Part shown: in pieces, positions 24,661-32,744 of the stretch
How the letters are laid out: each line of letters starts with the position of its first letter
Position numbering within the stretch: the first letter of the stretch is position 1
Source: Mycobacterium montefiorense
GTDB taxonomy: Bacteria; Actinomycetota; Actinomycetes; Mycobacteriales; Mycobacteriaceae
DNA length: 64,000 nt
Assembly (NCBI RefSeq): GCF_003112775.1
Contig: NZ_BFCH01000026.1
Span: forward strand, 1 to 64,000
Direction: 5' to 3'
The notes under the pieces: model-generated
Seen by the model: only the letters and a program-made list of their open reading frames with translations
What the model was told of the DNA's origin: nothing
Database searches by the model: none
Position numbers and translations under genes: made by a program

Positions 24661-25533
24661 CTAGGCCTTAGCGACCACGTTCTCGGCAAACATCTCGAGG
24701 TTGCGGATCTTGACATCCAGCGCCTCGGTGTCGTTGCCCATGACGTAGGGAATGCGGAAACCGACGATCACGTCGGTGACGCCCTTGTCCTCGAGTCGCT
24801 TGACGCCGTCAAGGGTGAAGCCGTCGACCGAGATCACGTGAATCTGGAACGGGCCGGTCTTGCCCGCTTCCTCGCGGTACCGCTTGAGCTTGGCGATCAA
24901 TCCGTCGAGTTCTTCTGGGTCGCCGCCGCCGTGCATCCAGCCGTCCAGCCGGGCCGCGCGGCGCAGTGCCGCGTCGGCGTGCCCGCCGATCAATATCGGG
25001 ATCGGCTCGGTCGGAGCCGGCGTCATCTTCGTCTTGGGGATGTCGTAGAACTCGCCGTGGAATTCGAAGTAGTCGCCGCTGGTGAGGCCTTGGATGATCT
25101 CGATGCATTCGTCCATGCGCTTGCCGCGCTTGGCGAATGGGACACCCAGCAGCTCGTAGTCCTCCGGCCACGGGCTGGTGCCGACCCCGAAGCCCACCCG
25201 ATTGTTGGTCAACGCGGCCAACGATCCGATCTGCTTGGCCACCAGCGCCGGTGGGCGGATCGGCAGCTTGAGGACGAAGAAGTTGAAGTGCAACTTCGTC
25301 GTCACCGCGCCCAAAGCCCCTGTCAGCACGAAGGTTTCGATGAACTCCTTGCCGTCCAGGAACTCGCGATTGCCGTCCGGTGTGTACGGGTATTTGGAGT
25401 CGGATTCGAAGGGGTAGGCGATGCTATCGGCGATCGTCATCGCGTGGTACCCGGCCGCCTCGGCAGCCTGTGCCAGCGGGATGTAGTACCTGTGGTCGGT
25501 CATCGCCTCTGCGTAGGTGAACCGCACGTCCAT
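24661..25533 (-). CDS. LLM-class F420-dependent oxidoreductase (Rv0940c-like)
   Basis: 290 residues, luciferase-like TIM barrel. FTYAEAMTDH, AAEAAGYHAMTIADS, NNRVGFGVGTSPWPEDYELLG and PIPILIGGHADAALRRAARL are typical. I use the ATG at 25533 (AGGAAGG upstream); a GTG at 25557 is possible. The length agrees with my memory of Rv0940c. A perfect KstR operator lies 32 bp upstream of the ATG, which points to sterol-induced expression and a role in steroid side-chain or ring metabolism (inference). Confidence 0.87.
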   Translation of the reverse strand: MDVRFTYAEAMTDHRYYIPLAQAAEAAGYHAMTIADSIAYPFESDSKYPYTPDGNREFLDGKEFIETFVLTGALGAVTTKLHFNFFVLKLPIRPPALVAKQIGSLAALTNNRVGFGVGTSPWPEDYELLGVPFAKRGKRMDECIEIIQGLTSGDYFEFHGEFYDIPKTKMTPAPTEPIPILIGGHADAALRRAARLDGWMHGGGDPEELDGLIAKLKRYREEAGKTGPFQIHVISVDGFTLDGVKRLEDKGVTDVIVGFRIPYVMGNDTEALDVKIRNLEMFAENVVAKA

Positions 25534-25564
25534 CCGCCTTCCTGTGGGGGCCGTCACATGACAC

Positions 25565-25578
25565 TAGAACGTGTTCTA
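25565..25578. promoter_or_regulatory. KstR operator (TAGAACGTGTTCTA)
   Basis: Exact fit to TNNAACNNGTTNNA within a longer perfect inverted repeat CTAGAAC-GT-GTTCTAG (25564-25579). It lies directly upstream of the LLM gene ending at 25533. Confidence 0.8.
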
Positions 25579-25633
25579 GTTTGACTTGCGGGCGGGTCCT
25601 CGCCCAACTCCCGCGGCGGGGTGAGGTGGCCGA

Positions 25634-26398
25634 TTACAGCTGGTTTTCGGGGCCGATAACGGCCCAGATCGTCTTGCCCGACGCGGTCGGGGTGCTGTCC
25701 CACGCACGAGATAGCGCATCGACGATCGCCAAACCGGACACATCGATGCCCTTATCCGGCGACGGCAGCCGCACGGCGGGCGAGGTGCTCTCGTCGGAAA
25801 CCGCAATCGTCGCCGTTTCGCCGTCGGTCTCGATCCGCATCTTCGGGACGCTTCCGGTGTGTTCGAGCACGTTTTCCACGAACACATTGACGACGACGAG
25901 CGCGACCGGGATTAGCCCGGGTTGCTTCCACTCAGTTAGCCACTCGCGGACCAGCCGGCGTGATTCGCGCAGGCTGGTCAGGTTCGCGGGTAGCTCGGCA
26001 TCGGCGCGATGGAGGGTCTGACGAGTGAGCTTGCCGAGTGCTTTCATGGCCCCTTTTTCGGTCGAGTAGACGGGCATGAATCGCGTGACTTCACTGCGGG
26101 TGATCGCGTCGCGGGTAGTGCGATGCGTGCTGACCAGCACAATCGGAACCTTGGTCTGAGTGCCGAGCTGCAAATGGGCGCTGATGAAAGCCGACCATGC
26201 CGACTCGGCGGGCACCTTGAGTTCGCTGACATTGACGATGACTGCCGTCGGCTTCTGCAGGGTTGCGTTGGAGATGCTCTCGCGCAGCGCCCCGGAGTTG
26301 CTGGCGTCAAGTACACCGCCGACGGTCAGAACCGCGACCGAATCGTCGGTCCGTGTCGCAACGGCCAGCGAGCCCGGCGATTCAGCTACCGCATTCAC
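25634..26398 (-). CDS. STAS domain plus HATPase-like regulator (Rv0941c-like)
   Basis: 254 residues. The N-terminal half (about 15-110) resembles a STAS/anti-anti-sigma domain (VLTVGGVLDASNSGALRESI, then VIVNVSELKVPAES where a Ser could be phosphorylated). The C-terminal half (about 125-250) resembles an RsbW/SpoIIAB-type HATPase (NVFVENVLEHT like an N-box, SGLAIVDALSRAWD like a G-box). So it may combine antagonist and anti-sigma/kinase functions in one chain. GTG 26398 has GGAG at good spacing; GTG 26407 lies too close to it. Target sigma factor unknown. Confidence 0.75.
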   Translation of the reverse strand: MNAVAESPGSLAVATRTDDSVAVLTVGGVLDASNSGALRESISNATLQKPTAVIVNVSELKVPAESAWSAFISAHLQLGTQTKVPIVLVSTHRTTRDAITRSEVTRFMPVYSTEKGAMKALGKLTRQTLHRADAELPANLTSLRESRRLVREWLTEWKQPGLIPVALVVVNVFVENVLEHTGSVPKMRIETDGETATIAVSDESTSPAVRLPSPDKGIDVSGLAIVDALSRAWDSTPTASGKTIWAVIGPENQL

Positions 26399-26475
26399 GC
26401 TAGGCACTCCTTTCCGTGTAGGACATTATCCCTGCTTACCGCGCCCGACGAGGTAGCGGTTTGTGGGCGCGTGTC

Positions 26476-26583
26476 CTAATTGCGGTTAGGGCACACGAAT
26501 CCTAGCGCGGTCGGAACGGATTCGAGCGTCTCGTCGTGGCATTCCACGTCCTGCTCCTCCAATTCCCACTCGGCAAGCCAAAT
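26476..26583 (-). CDS. Possible 35-residue acidic small protein
   Basis: A short frame on the minus strand between the STAS gene and the monooxygenase-like gene encodes WLAEWELEEQDVECHDE and ends in VPTALGFVCPNRN. It is acidic with two Cys residues, and third-codon positions are mostly G or C, which suggests coding. The start is unclear: an ATT at 26583 lies after a G-rich SD-like run, and the frame stays open further upstream into the neighbouring gene. I do not recognise the family. Confidence 0.3.
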   Translation of the reverse strand: MWLAEWELEEQDVECHDETLESVPTALGFVCPNRN

Positions 26584-26657
26584 AAGAGGAACCGCCCCCC
26601 GGCGGCAGAGACTTCTCACGTTAGTTGAATGGCATCGATGCCACCAGATCACAGAAA

Positions 26658-27869
26658 TCAGGATTGCGTCATCGCGTAGGGCGGCGCGCCCACGCCGGCG
26701 ACCGCATGCGAACCCCACGGCGTCTGCTCGACGATGCGGGCCGAGACGCTGTGTTCGCCGACGGTCAGCGTCGCCGTTCGAATCCGCTTGATCACCCCGT
26801 CCGGCAGCGGCTGGGCTGGGGAGCTAGAAAGTGTTCCCTGCCAGTGGTAACGGCCGTCGATCGGGTCGAGGCGCCCGGCTAGTCGCACCCGCACCGGATG
26901 CGACGTGCCGGCGATGGTCAGAGTTGCCATGCCGTCGTAGATCTCATCGCCGGCGGGCGCGTTCGATGACAGGTCGAACGCCGATGTCACCCGAAATGGT
27001 TGAGCAGGTTGGAAATGGGCGCGTTCGTTGAACACCTGCTGGCTGCTCCGCAGTACCTCGATGCGGGTGCTGTCGCTGCGTGTCATCAGGCCGAGGCATT
27101 CGACGACATAGTGAATTTGGGCGTCGGCGTCCGGCCCGGTGGTCAAGAAGTAGTTGGGGAACCCGTGAATCGCGACGCCCAGGAACGGCTCCGTCCCATC
27201 GACCCAGGCTTGTTTGATGGATAATCCGCCCACGCCGATCAACTCGGGAGCCTGATCGTGGATGGCGAACCCGGTGCCGTAGATGATCGCGTCGGCTCGG
27301 TGGTCGACCCCATCGCTGGTGCGGATGCCCGACGGCGTGATCGCGCTGATCGCTGATGTCACGACCGCCGGCCGAGATTGCTGGCGGCCCAGCGCCGCTC
27401 GGGCATGGCGGCCTAGCCAGCGTTTGACCCGGGTTGCCGGAAACGGCATCTCGGCGACGATGCGGCGCGGTGTGTGCGCGAACACGGTGACCGAGGCTGC
27501 AACCGAAATCAGCTGCCCGAGGTAATAACCGGCGGCGGAATCGGCGCCGATAACCGCGATGTGTTTGCCGGCCGGATCGAAATCGGCGTGCCACTGTGCC
27601 GCGTGAAACGCGGTCCCGCGAAAGTCGTTGTGCCCGGCCAGCTCCGGCGTCCATGCGGCGAGCATTTGGTGAGCCGCGATGACCGACCGGCATCCGAACG
27701 TCTCGCCGGCGGCGGTGCGCACTTCCCAGCTGTTGGTGTCGTCGTCGAACCGCGAGCTGAGCACGGGTGATCTATCGAGAACGACGACGTCGGTGATGCC
27801 CGCCGCCAGTAGTTCGGTTGCGGCGCTGCGGGCAGCCGCGCCGATGACGATGACCTGGGGCGGGCTCAC
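26658..27869 (-). CDS. Eroded Baeyer-Villiger-type monooxygenase with C-terminal DUF4873-like domain (Rv0943c-like)
   Basis: 403 residues. The N terminus VIVIGAAARSAATELLAAG aligns with the FAD motif of Baeyer-Villiger monooxygenases, but GxGxxG has become GAAARS and roughly 100 residues normally following (GGTWxxNxYPG region) are absent, the chain passing straight to FDDDTNSWEVRTAAGE. The NADPH motif is also altered (VIGADSAAGYYL). The C-terminal 110 residues (EIYDGMATLTIAG, RYHWQGTL) look like DUF4873. Start GTG 27869 overlaps the upstream diiron gene by 4 nt (GTGA). Likely not a conventional monooxygenase. In M. tuberculosis the homologue is, as I recall, Rv0943c. Confidence 0.7.
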   Translation of the reverse strand: MSPPQVIVIGAAARSAATELLAAGITDVVVLDRSPVLSSRFDDDTNSWEVRTAAGETFGCRSVIAAHQMLAAWTPELAGHNDFRGTAFHAAQWHADFDPAGKHIAVIGADSAAGYYLGQLISVAASVTVFAHTPRRIVAEMPFPATRVKRWLGRHARAALGRQQSRPAVVTSAISAITPSGIRTSDGVDHRADAIIYGTGFAIHDQAPELIGVGGLSIKQAWVDGTEPFLGVAIHGFPNYFLTTGPDADAQIHYVVECLGLMTRSDSTRIEVLRSSQQVFNERAHFQPAQPFRVTSAFDLSSNAPAGDEIYDGMATLTIAGTSHPVRVRLAGRLDPIDGRYHWQGTLSSSPAQPLPDGVIKRIRTATLTVGEHSVSARIVEQTPWGSHAVAGVGAPPYAMTQS

Positions 27870-28783
27870 AGAAAGTTGGTGCGCTTCCAGCCGCGACGTG
27901 CGATCGGGCCCAGCAGGCCGATCTCGGTCAAAAACGCTGCGAGCGGGGCAAAGCCGGCCGTCTGCGTATCGCGGCGGTGCGGGCTGCTGCGTGCTGTCGC
28001 CCGGGCCCGTTTCGGATCCAGCCCGGTCCGCGCGTAGGGGATCGGATTGCTGAACAGGAAACGGAAGAAGTACCCGCCGAGTCCGTTGAAGTTGGCCATG
28101 AACAATTTGTTGAGACGCGGCATTGTCTGGGCCCGCTTGCGGGCGCCGTCGCGCGCGAACTGGATATGGCGAGCCTCTTCGGTGACGTGAATCCGCATGA
28201 GTCGCTGGATGATTGGCTGCAATTCCGGGTCGTCCATCATCTGACGTTGCAGCGAATCGAAAATCTCTTCGCCGATCAGGGCGGCAATCCACAGCATCGA
28301 GCCGCGCTGGAAGATCAGCGGAAGTGCGTTGATGACGTAGCGGTGCACCCGCCGCGGCTGTATCGGCTTGGCGCCGATGCGCTCGATGGCTTTGCCGAAC
28401 ATCACCATGTGCCGGGTTTCGTCGCCCAGCTCGGTCAGCTTGTAATGCGTCGAGCGGCTGGTGGGGTCTTCGTGCAGGATCGTGCGCAACAACGACTGGT
28501 TGAGCATGTTCTCGAACCAGATTCCGGCGGACAACGTGTTGACCAGTTCCTGGCGGGACAGCTCGATTTGTTGTTCACGGGTCATCTCGTCCCATATCGG
28601 CGTGCCGTACAGCGACACCAGCCGGGGCGGCAGATAGAACTTGTCCGGGTCCAGCGGGGCATCCCAGTCGATGTCGACGATCGGTTCGTAGGACTTTTTG
28701 ACCGAGCCCTTGAGCAATCGCTCCGAAAACTCTTCACGACTCGGCTGGGGGTGTCCCCACTGCATCGTCTCGGCGCGGGTCAT
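27866..28783 (-). CDS. AurF-like diiron oxygenase
   Basis: 305 residues, ferritin-like four-helix diiron protein of the p-aminobenzoate N-oxygenase (AurF) type. Iron ligands appear in the order Glu (SRQELVNTLSAG), Glu-x-x-His (GDETRHMVMFG), Glu (GEEIFDSL) and Glu-x-x-His (TEEARHIQFARDG). The ATG at 28783 has AAGGGA upstream. It is translationally coupled to the eroded monooxygenase gene, so the two may act together. It is absent at this position in M. tuberculosis as I recall it. Substrate unknown. Confidence 0.82.
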   Translation of the reverse strand: MTRAETMQWGHPQPSREEFSERLLKGSVKKSYEPIVDIDWDAPLDPDKFYLPPRLVSLYGTPIWDEMTREQQIELSRQELVNTLSAGIWFENMLNQSLLRTILHEDPTSRSTHYKLTELGDETRHMVMFGKAIERIGAKPIQPRRVHRYVINALPLIFQRGSMLWIAALIGEEIFDSLQRQMMDDPELQPIIQRLMRIHVTEEARHIQFARDGARKRAQTMPRLNKLFMANFNGLGGYFFRFLFSNPIPYARTGLDPKRARATARSSPHRRDTQTAGFAPLAAFLTEIGLLGPIARRGWKRTNFL

Positions 28784-28815
28784 CGCTGGCGTCCCTTCAT
28801 TGGGTGCTTCAGACG

Positions 28816-28835
28816 GTACCCATGGTACTGGGTAC
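28816..28835. promoter_or_regulatory. Inverted repeat GTACCCA-N6-TGGGTAC between divergent diiron gene and cobF
   Basis: Perfect 7-bp arms separated by TGGTAC, about 33 bp upstream of the diiron-gene start and 73 bp upstream of cobF. It looks like an operator for a dimeric regulator; none is encoded next to it. Confidence 0.4.
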
Positions 28836-28907
28836 TTGCGGTCCCGACTAGGTGTTCGAGGTTGCGATTCGGCAATCTGACGGGGAACGAACATCAGGAG
28901 GCAGCGG

Positions 28908-29660
28908 GTGAGTCGGCATATCCACGTGATCGGCATCGGCGCCGGGGACCCCGATTACGTGACCATTGCGGCGATCGAAGCCCTCAACGACACCCAGGTG
29001 TTCTTCGCGATGGACAAGGGCGAGGACAAGAGCGATCTGGTGGCGCTGCGACGGGAGATCTGTGCCCGGTTCATCCGCGAGCCGGACTACCGATTCGTGC
29101 AATTGACCGATCCGAAGCGGGCGAACCCAGGCGACCAGCAAGGCGATTACCGCGAAGCGGTGTCCGACTGGCACGCGGCGCGGACCCGGATCTGGGCGCG
29201 GGCCATCGCCACCGAACTGGGACCCGACGGTATCGGTGCATTCCTGGCCTGGGGCGACCCGTCGCTGTACGACAGCACGCTGCGGATTCTCGACGCGGTC
29301 GCGACCGAGGTCGACTTCACGTATGACGTCATTCCGGGCATCACCGCCATCCAGGCGCTGACGGCTCGGCACCGCATACCGCTCAACGACGTCGGTGAGC
29401 CCGTGCTGATTACCACCGGCCGGCAGCTGCGCACGCACGGATTGTCGGGCTCGGCGGTGGTGATGCTCGACGCCGACTGCAGTTTTGCGAACTGTTCGGC
29501 CGACACCCGGATCTGGTGGGGTGCTTACCTGGGTACCGACGACGAATTGCTGGTGGCAGGCACTGTCGGCGACGTCGGGCCGCGCATCGTGGCGCTGCGG
29601 TCGCAGGCTCGCGCCCGGCACGGCTGGATCATGGATACCTATTTATTACGGGCGCCGTGA
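28908..29660 (+). CDS. cobF: Precorrin-6A synthase (deacetylating) CobF
   Basis: 250 residues, SAM-dependent methyltransferase of aerobic cobalamin synthesis that methylates C-1 of precorrin-5 with loss of acetate to give precorrin-6A. HVIGIGAGDPDYVTIAAIEAL is the N-terminal SAM-site motif, FLAWGDPSLYDSTLRIL the GDP loop, and YDVIPGITAIQALTARHRIPL the central motif. The GTG start has AGGAGG upstream. To my knowledge the M. tuberculosis complex has lost cobF while some other slow growers keep it, so its presence supports a non-tuberculous species. Confidence 0.92.
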   Translation: MSRHIHVIGIGAGDPDYVTIAAIEALNDTQVFFAMDKGEDKSDLVALRREICARFIREPDYRFVQLTDPKRANPGDQQGDYREAVSDWHAARTRIWARAIATELGPDGIGAFLAWGDPSLYDSTLRILDAVATEVDFTYDVIPGITAIQALTARHRIPLNDVGEPVLITTGRQLRTHGLSGSAVVMLDADCSFANCSADTRIWWGAYLGTDDELLVAGTVGDVGPRIVALRSQARARHGWIMDTYLLRAP

Positions 29661-29703
29661 GCCTCGATGGACACTTGACAGTCGCGATCGGCAAACTGAA
29701 TAT

Positions 29704-30567
29704 GTGCCCGAACTGCCCGAGATCGAAGCGCTGGTCGACCACTTGCGGCGCCATGCCGTGGGTTCGACCATCGGACGCGTCGATGTCGGCGCGCTGTCCG
29801 TCCTGAAAACCTTCGATCCGCCGATCAGCGCGCTGGGCGGTCTGACCGTCACCGGCGCTACCCGCTGGGGTAAGTACCTGGGGCTGCAGGCCGGAAATCT
29901 GTTGCTGATCGCCCACCTGTCGCGCGCCGGCTGGTTGCGCTGGTCGGACAAGCTTGCCCCGGCGCCGCTGCGGCCGGGCAAGGGGCCGATCGCGCTGCGG
30001 GTGCACCTGGGTGTTCCCGGTAGTGCACCGGGCTTCGACCTCACCGAGGCCGGAACGCAGAAGCGGCTGGCGGTCTGGCTGGTCGACGATCCGGAGCAGG
30101 TGCCGAGTATCGCCGCGCTGGGCCCGGACGCCCTGGATCTGAGCGCCGACGACCTGGCCGGCCTGCTGGCCGGCAACACCGGGCGAATCAAGACCGTCAT
30201 CACCGACCAGAAGGTGATTGCCGGGATCGGCAATGCCTACAGTGACGAAATCCTGCACGTCGCCAAGATCTCGCCGTTCGCGACGGCCGGGAAGCTGACG
30301 GCAGAACAGCTCGCCACCCTGCACGACGCCATGATTTCGGTGTTGACCGACGCGGTGAACCGCTCCGTCGGCCAGGGCGCCGCGATGCTCAAAGGGGAGA
30401 AGCGCTCCGGACTGCGAGTGCACGCGCGCACCGGGCTGCCGTGCCCGGTGTGCGGGGACACCGTGCGGGAAGTGTCGTTCGCGGACAAGTCTTTTCAGTA
30501 CTGCCCGACGTGCCAGACCGGCGGCAAGGCGCTGGCCGATCGGCGGATGTCGCGGCTGCTCAAGTAG
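29704..30567 (+). CDS. Formamidopyrimidine-DNA glycosylase family protein, full length
   Basis: 287 residues, Fpg/Nei base-excision repair glycosylase. The N terminus (M)PELPEIEALVDHLRR places the catalytic Pro at position 2 and Glu at 3. The helix-two-turn-helix segment is ITDQKVIAGIGNAYSDEILH, and a C-terminal zinc finger has CPVCGD then CPTCQTGG. Start GTG at 29704 is fixed by the Pro requirement. M. tuberculosis Rv0944 is, as I recall, only about 158 residues, the C-terminal part, so this is the intact form. Confidence 0.88.
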   Translation: MPELPEIEALVDHLRRHAVGSTIGRVDVGALSVLKTFDPPISALGGLTVTGATRWGKYLGLQAGNLLLIAHLSRAGWLRWSDKLAPAPLRPGKGPIALRVHLGVPGSAPGFDLTEAGTQKRLAVWLVDDPEQVPSIAALGPDALDLSADDLAGLLAGNTGRIKTVITDQKVIAGIGNAYSDEILHVAKISPFATAGKLTAEQLATLHDAMISVLTDAVNRSVGQGAAMLKGEKRSGLRVHARTGLPCPVCGDTVREVSFADKSFQYCPTCQTGGKALADRRMSRLLK

Positions 30568-30608
30568 TCGATCGGCCGGGACTTGACACCTGTCGATATG
30601 CTGCCCGG

Positions 30609-31358
30609 GTGACTCGCCAGAAGATTCTTATCACCGGCGCCAGTTCCGGCCTCGGCGCCGGCATGGCGCGTTCCTTTGCCGCGAAAGGTCGCGACCTGGC
30701 GCTGTGTGCCCGCCGTACCGACCGGCTCGATGAGCTGAAAGCGGAGCTTGCGCAGCAGCATCCCGCGATCAAGATCGCGGTCGCGGCCCTCGACGTCAAT
30801 GACCACGAGCAGGTGCCGAAGGTCTTCGCCCAACTCCGCGACGAAATCGGCGGCATCGACCGCGTGATCGTCAATGCTGGCATCGGCAAGGGCGCCAAGC
30901 TGGGTTCCGGCAAGTTGTGGGCGAACAAGGCGACGATCGAGACGAACCTGGTGGCCGCGCTGGTGCAGATCGAATCGGCGCTGGAGATATTCACCAAGAC
31001 CGGCTCGGGGCACCTGGTGCTGATCTCGTCGGTGCTCGGCAACACCGGAGTCCCCGGCGTCAAAGCCGCCTACTGCGCAAGCAAGGCGGGGCTGAAGTCG
31101 CTCGGCGAGTCGTTGCGCGCCGAGTACGCCAAGGGCCCGATCAGGGTCTCGGTGATTGAGCCCGGGTATATCGAGTCGGAGATGACTGCCAAATCGGCCA
31201 GCACAATGCTGTTGGTGGACAACGAAACCGGGGTCAAGGCGCTGGTCGACGCCATCGAGCGCGAACCCGGCCGCGCCGTGGTGCCGCGGTGGCCGTGGGC
31301 ACCGCTGGTGCAGCTGATGCGGGTGCTGCCGCCGCCCCTAACCAAGCCCTTCGCCTAG
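30609..31358 (+). CDS. Short-chain dehydrogenase/reductase (Rv0945-like)
   Basis: 249 residues, classical SDR. TGASSGLGAGMA (residues 9-20), NAGIG near residue 89, Ser in LVLISSVLG and YCASKAGLKSLGESLR (Tyr and Lys) are intact. The C terminus has a hydrophobic proline-rich stretch (RWPWAPLVQLMRVLPPP), suggesting membrane association, like other mycobacterial SDRs of this type. Start GTG 30609 is 41 bp after fpg. Substrate unknown. Confidence 0.85.
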   Translation: MTRQKILITGASSGLGAGMARSFAAKGRDLALCARRTDRLDELKAELAQQHPAIKIAVAALDVNDHEQVPKVFAQLRDEIGGIDRVIVNAGIGKGAKLGSGKLWANKATIETNLVAALVQIESALEIFTKTGSGHLVLISSVLGNTGVPGVKAAYCASKAGLKSLGESLRAEYAKGPIRVSVIEPGYIESEMTAKSASTMLLVDNETGVKALVDAIEREPGRAVVPRWPWAPLVQLMRVLPPPLTKPFA

Positions 31359-31361
31359 CGG

Positions 31362-32696
31362 TCAGTGTTCTGTGGGCGTGTAATGCTCTGCGTCACTGGT
31401 AAATTCGGGCTTGCCGTACGTTGCTAGCCGGAGCTTGAGCAGCCCGATCACGTAGGCGTCGGTGATATCCCGCAGCACGGGGATGCGGCTGGCGTGGCTA
31501 ACGGCGGTGAAACGTCCGATGATGAATGGCGCGGTCAGCGCGATGCGCACGAGATCGGTCGGCGCCAGTGAGACACCCATCGCCTCGGCGATTTCGCGAT
31601 CGCCATTGCAGAAGGTGCGCACGAACGTGAACTTGCTGAAGCTCTTCTCGACCGCGTCGGCGCAGCGGTCGAACAAGGTGGTGTCGGGGCGCAGATAGGC
31701 CGCCATCGTGCCGCGGACGAGTTCTTGGCAGATGGTGTCGAATCCGTGGCGCAGCAATGCCGAGCGCGCGTGCATGACATGGATGATGTCGGCGGGTTCC
31801 GACGGCAGCAGTTCTTCTGGCAGGCCGAGCAGAAAGCAGCGATACCTGGCGAATTCGACGACGGAGCGTTCTTCGGCGGTGAATTTGGTGCGGCCCTGCT
31901 GACTTGCCTTGCGGGCCAACAAGTATTGGCCGATCATCCCGGCGGGCATCTGGTCGACCTGCGGCACCGGCATGCCGTAGATGGCGACATCCCATTTGTC
32001 GGATTTCTTCAGCGCGTTGTAGCGGACCATCGAGTGCATCAGCCGGACCATGGCCGCGGCTTCAAAGCCCGGGCCGTGGCGATCCAGCGCGCCGGGCAAG
32101 GTGGTGACGGCGAAGAAACTGGCCGTTTCGTTGACGCGCCGGGCGGCCCGCTTGCCGGAGAGCGCGCCGGTCAGGGCCATCGGCAGCGCGGCGTAGGTAT
32201 TGGTGAATGTCGCGACGAAGGCTCCGCGCGTGATGAACGGGGCCAGTAACGCGGCGGGGATGCGTTCCTGGCGAGCACCTTCGCGCACCAGGTCGAAGTC
32301 GATCCACTCCGGGGTGGCCTCCATGGCGGCGATGAACGACACCAGCTCGGGGGGTGCGTCGGGCACCGCCTCGAATCCATGCCGACAGGCCGTCGTGAGC
32401 ATGTCGATCAGGCGCGTGACGCTGTGCGTGGTCATCAGCGCCGCATAGGGATCGGCGACGACATCGCCGAGCAGGGTGGCTGTGCTCATCAATTCGACGA
32501 TGCGGTCGTCTTCGAGGATCGGTGCCCGGTCCGCGATCCACGGGGGCAGGGCGGTGTCGACGTCGGGCTCTGTGGCCAGTCGATCCGGCCGCTGGTCGAA
32601 GTCGAAGTTGCCGTAGAGGTCGGGCTGCAAATCGCGTTGACTGTGGACTCGCTGCGCGAGTTCGGGGTAGTACGTGACCCTGGACATGGCAGGCAA
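31362..32696 (-). CDS. MpaB-family (DUF2236, latex-clearing-like) oxygenase
   Basis: 444 residues, related to the ER-bound oxygenase MpaB/rubber oxygenase Lcp family, which bind haem b and cleave or oxidise isoprenoid chains. The family region MVRLMHSMVRYNAL and the segments TRGAFVATFTNTYAALPMAL and SVVEFARYRCFLLGLPEEL are visible. No signal peptide. It is divergent from a TetR regulator with a large dyad between their starts, so it is the probable target of that regulator. Substrate unknown. Confidence 0.75.
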   Translation of the reverse strand: MPAMSRVTYYPELAQRVHSQRDLQPDLYGNFDFDQRPDRLATEPDVDTALPPWIADRAPILEDDRIVELMSTATLLGDVVADPYAALMTTHSVTRLIDMLTTACRHGFEAVPDAPPELVSFIAAMEATPEWIDFDLVREGARQERIPAALLAPFITRGAFVATFTNTYAALPMALTGALSGKRAARRVNETASFFAVTTLPGALDRHGPGFEAAAMVRLMHSMVRYNALKKSDKWDVAIYGMPVPQVDQMPAGMIGQYLLARKASQQGRTKFTAEERSVVEFARYRCFLLGLPEELLPSEPADIIHVMHARSALLRHGFDTICQELVRGTMAAYLRPDTTLFDRCADAVEKSFSKFTFVRTFCNGDREIAEAMGVSLAPTDLVRIALTAPFIIGRFTAVSHASRIPVLRDITDAYVIGLLKLRLATYGKPEFTSDAEHYTPTEH

Positions 32697-32703
32697 CCTC
32701 CAC

Positions 32704-32744
32704 TAACTAACAGTTAGTGAGTAATACTCACAAGCTGTTAGTTA
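32704..32744. promoter_or_regulatory. 41-bp nested dyad operator between mpaB-like gene and tetR
   Basis: Outer arms TAACTAACAG (32704-32713) and CTGTTAGTTA (32735-32744) and inner arms GTGAGT/ACTCAC (32717-32731) are all perfect and share the same centre at 32724. A further ACTAAC-A-GTTAGT palindrome overlaps the left arm. It spans the whole space between the two divergent starts, so it should control both genes, most simply through the TetR protein. Confidence 0.75.

Noticed and set aside
26480..26791. Plus-strand 103-codon frame in the position of Rv0942
   Set aside because: Ser/Arg-rich composition, overlaps the 3' end of the monooxygenase-like gene and shows no motif; I could not support it.
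28784..28907. Cobalamin riboswitch before cobF
   Set aside because: No B12-box-like sequence or suitable leader; only a short palindrome is present.
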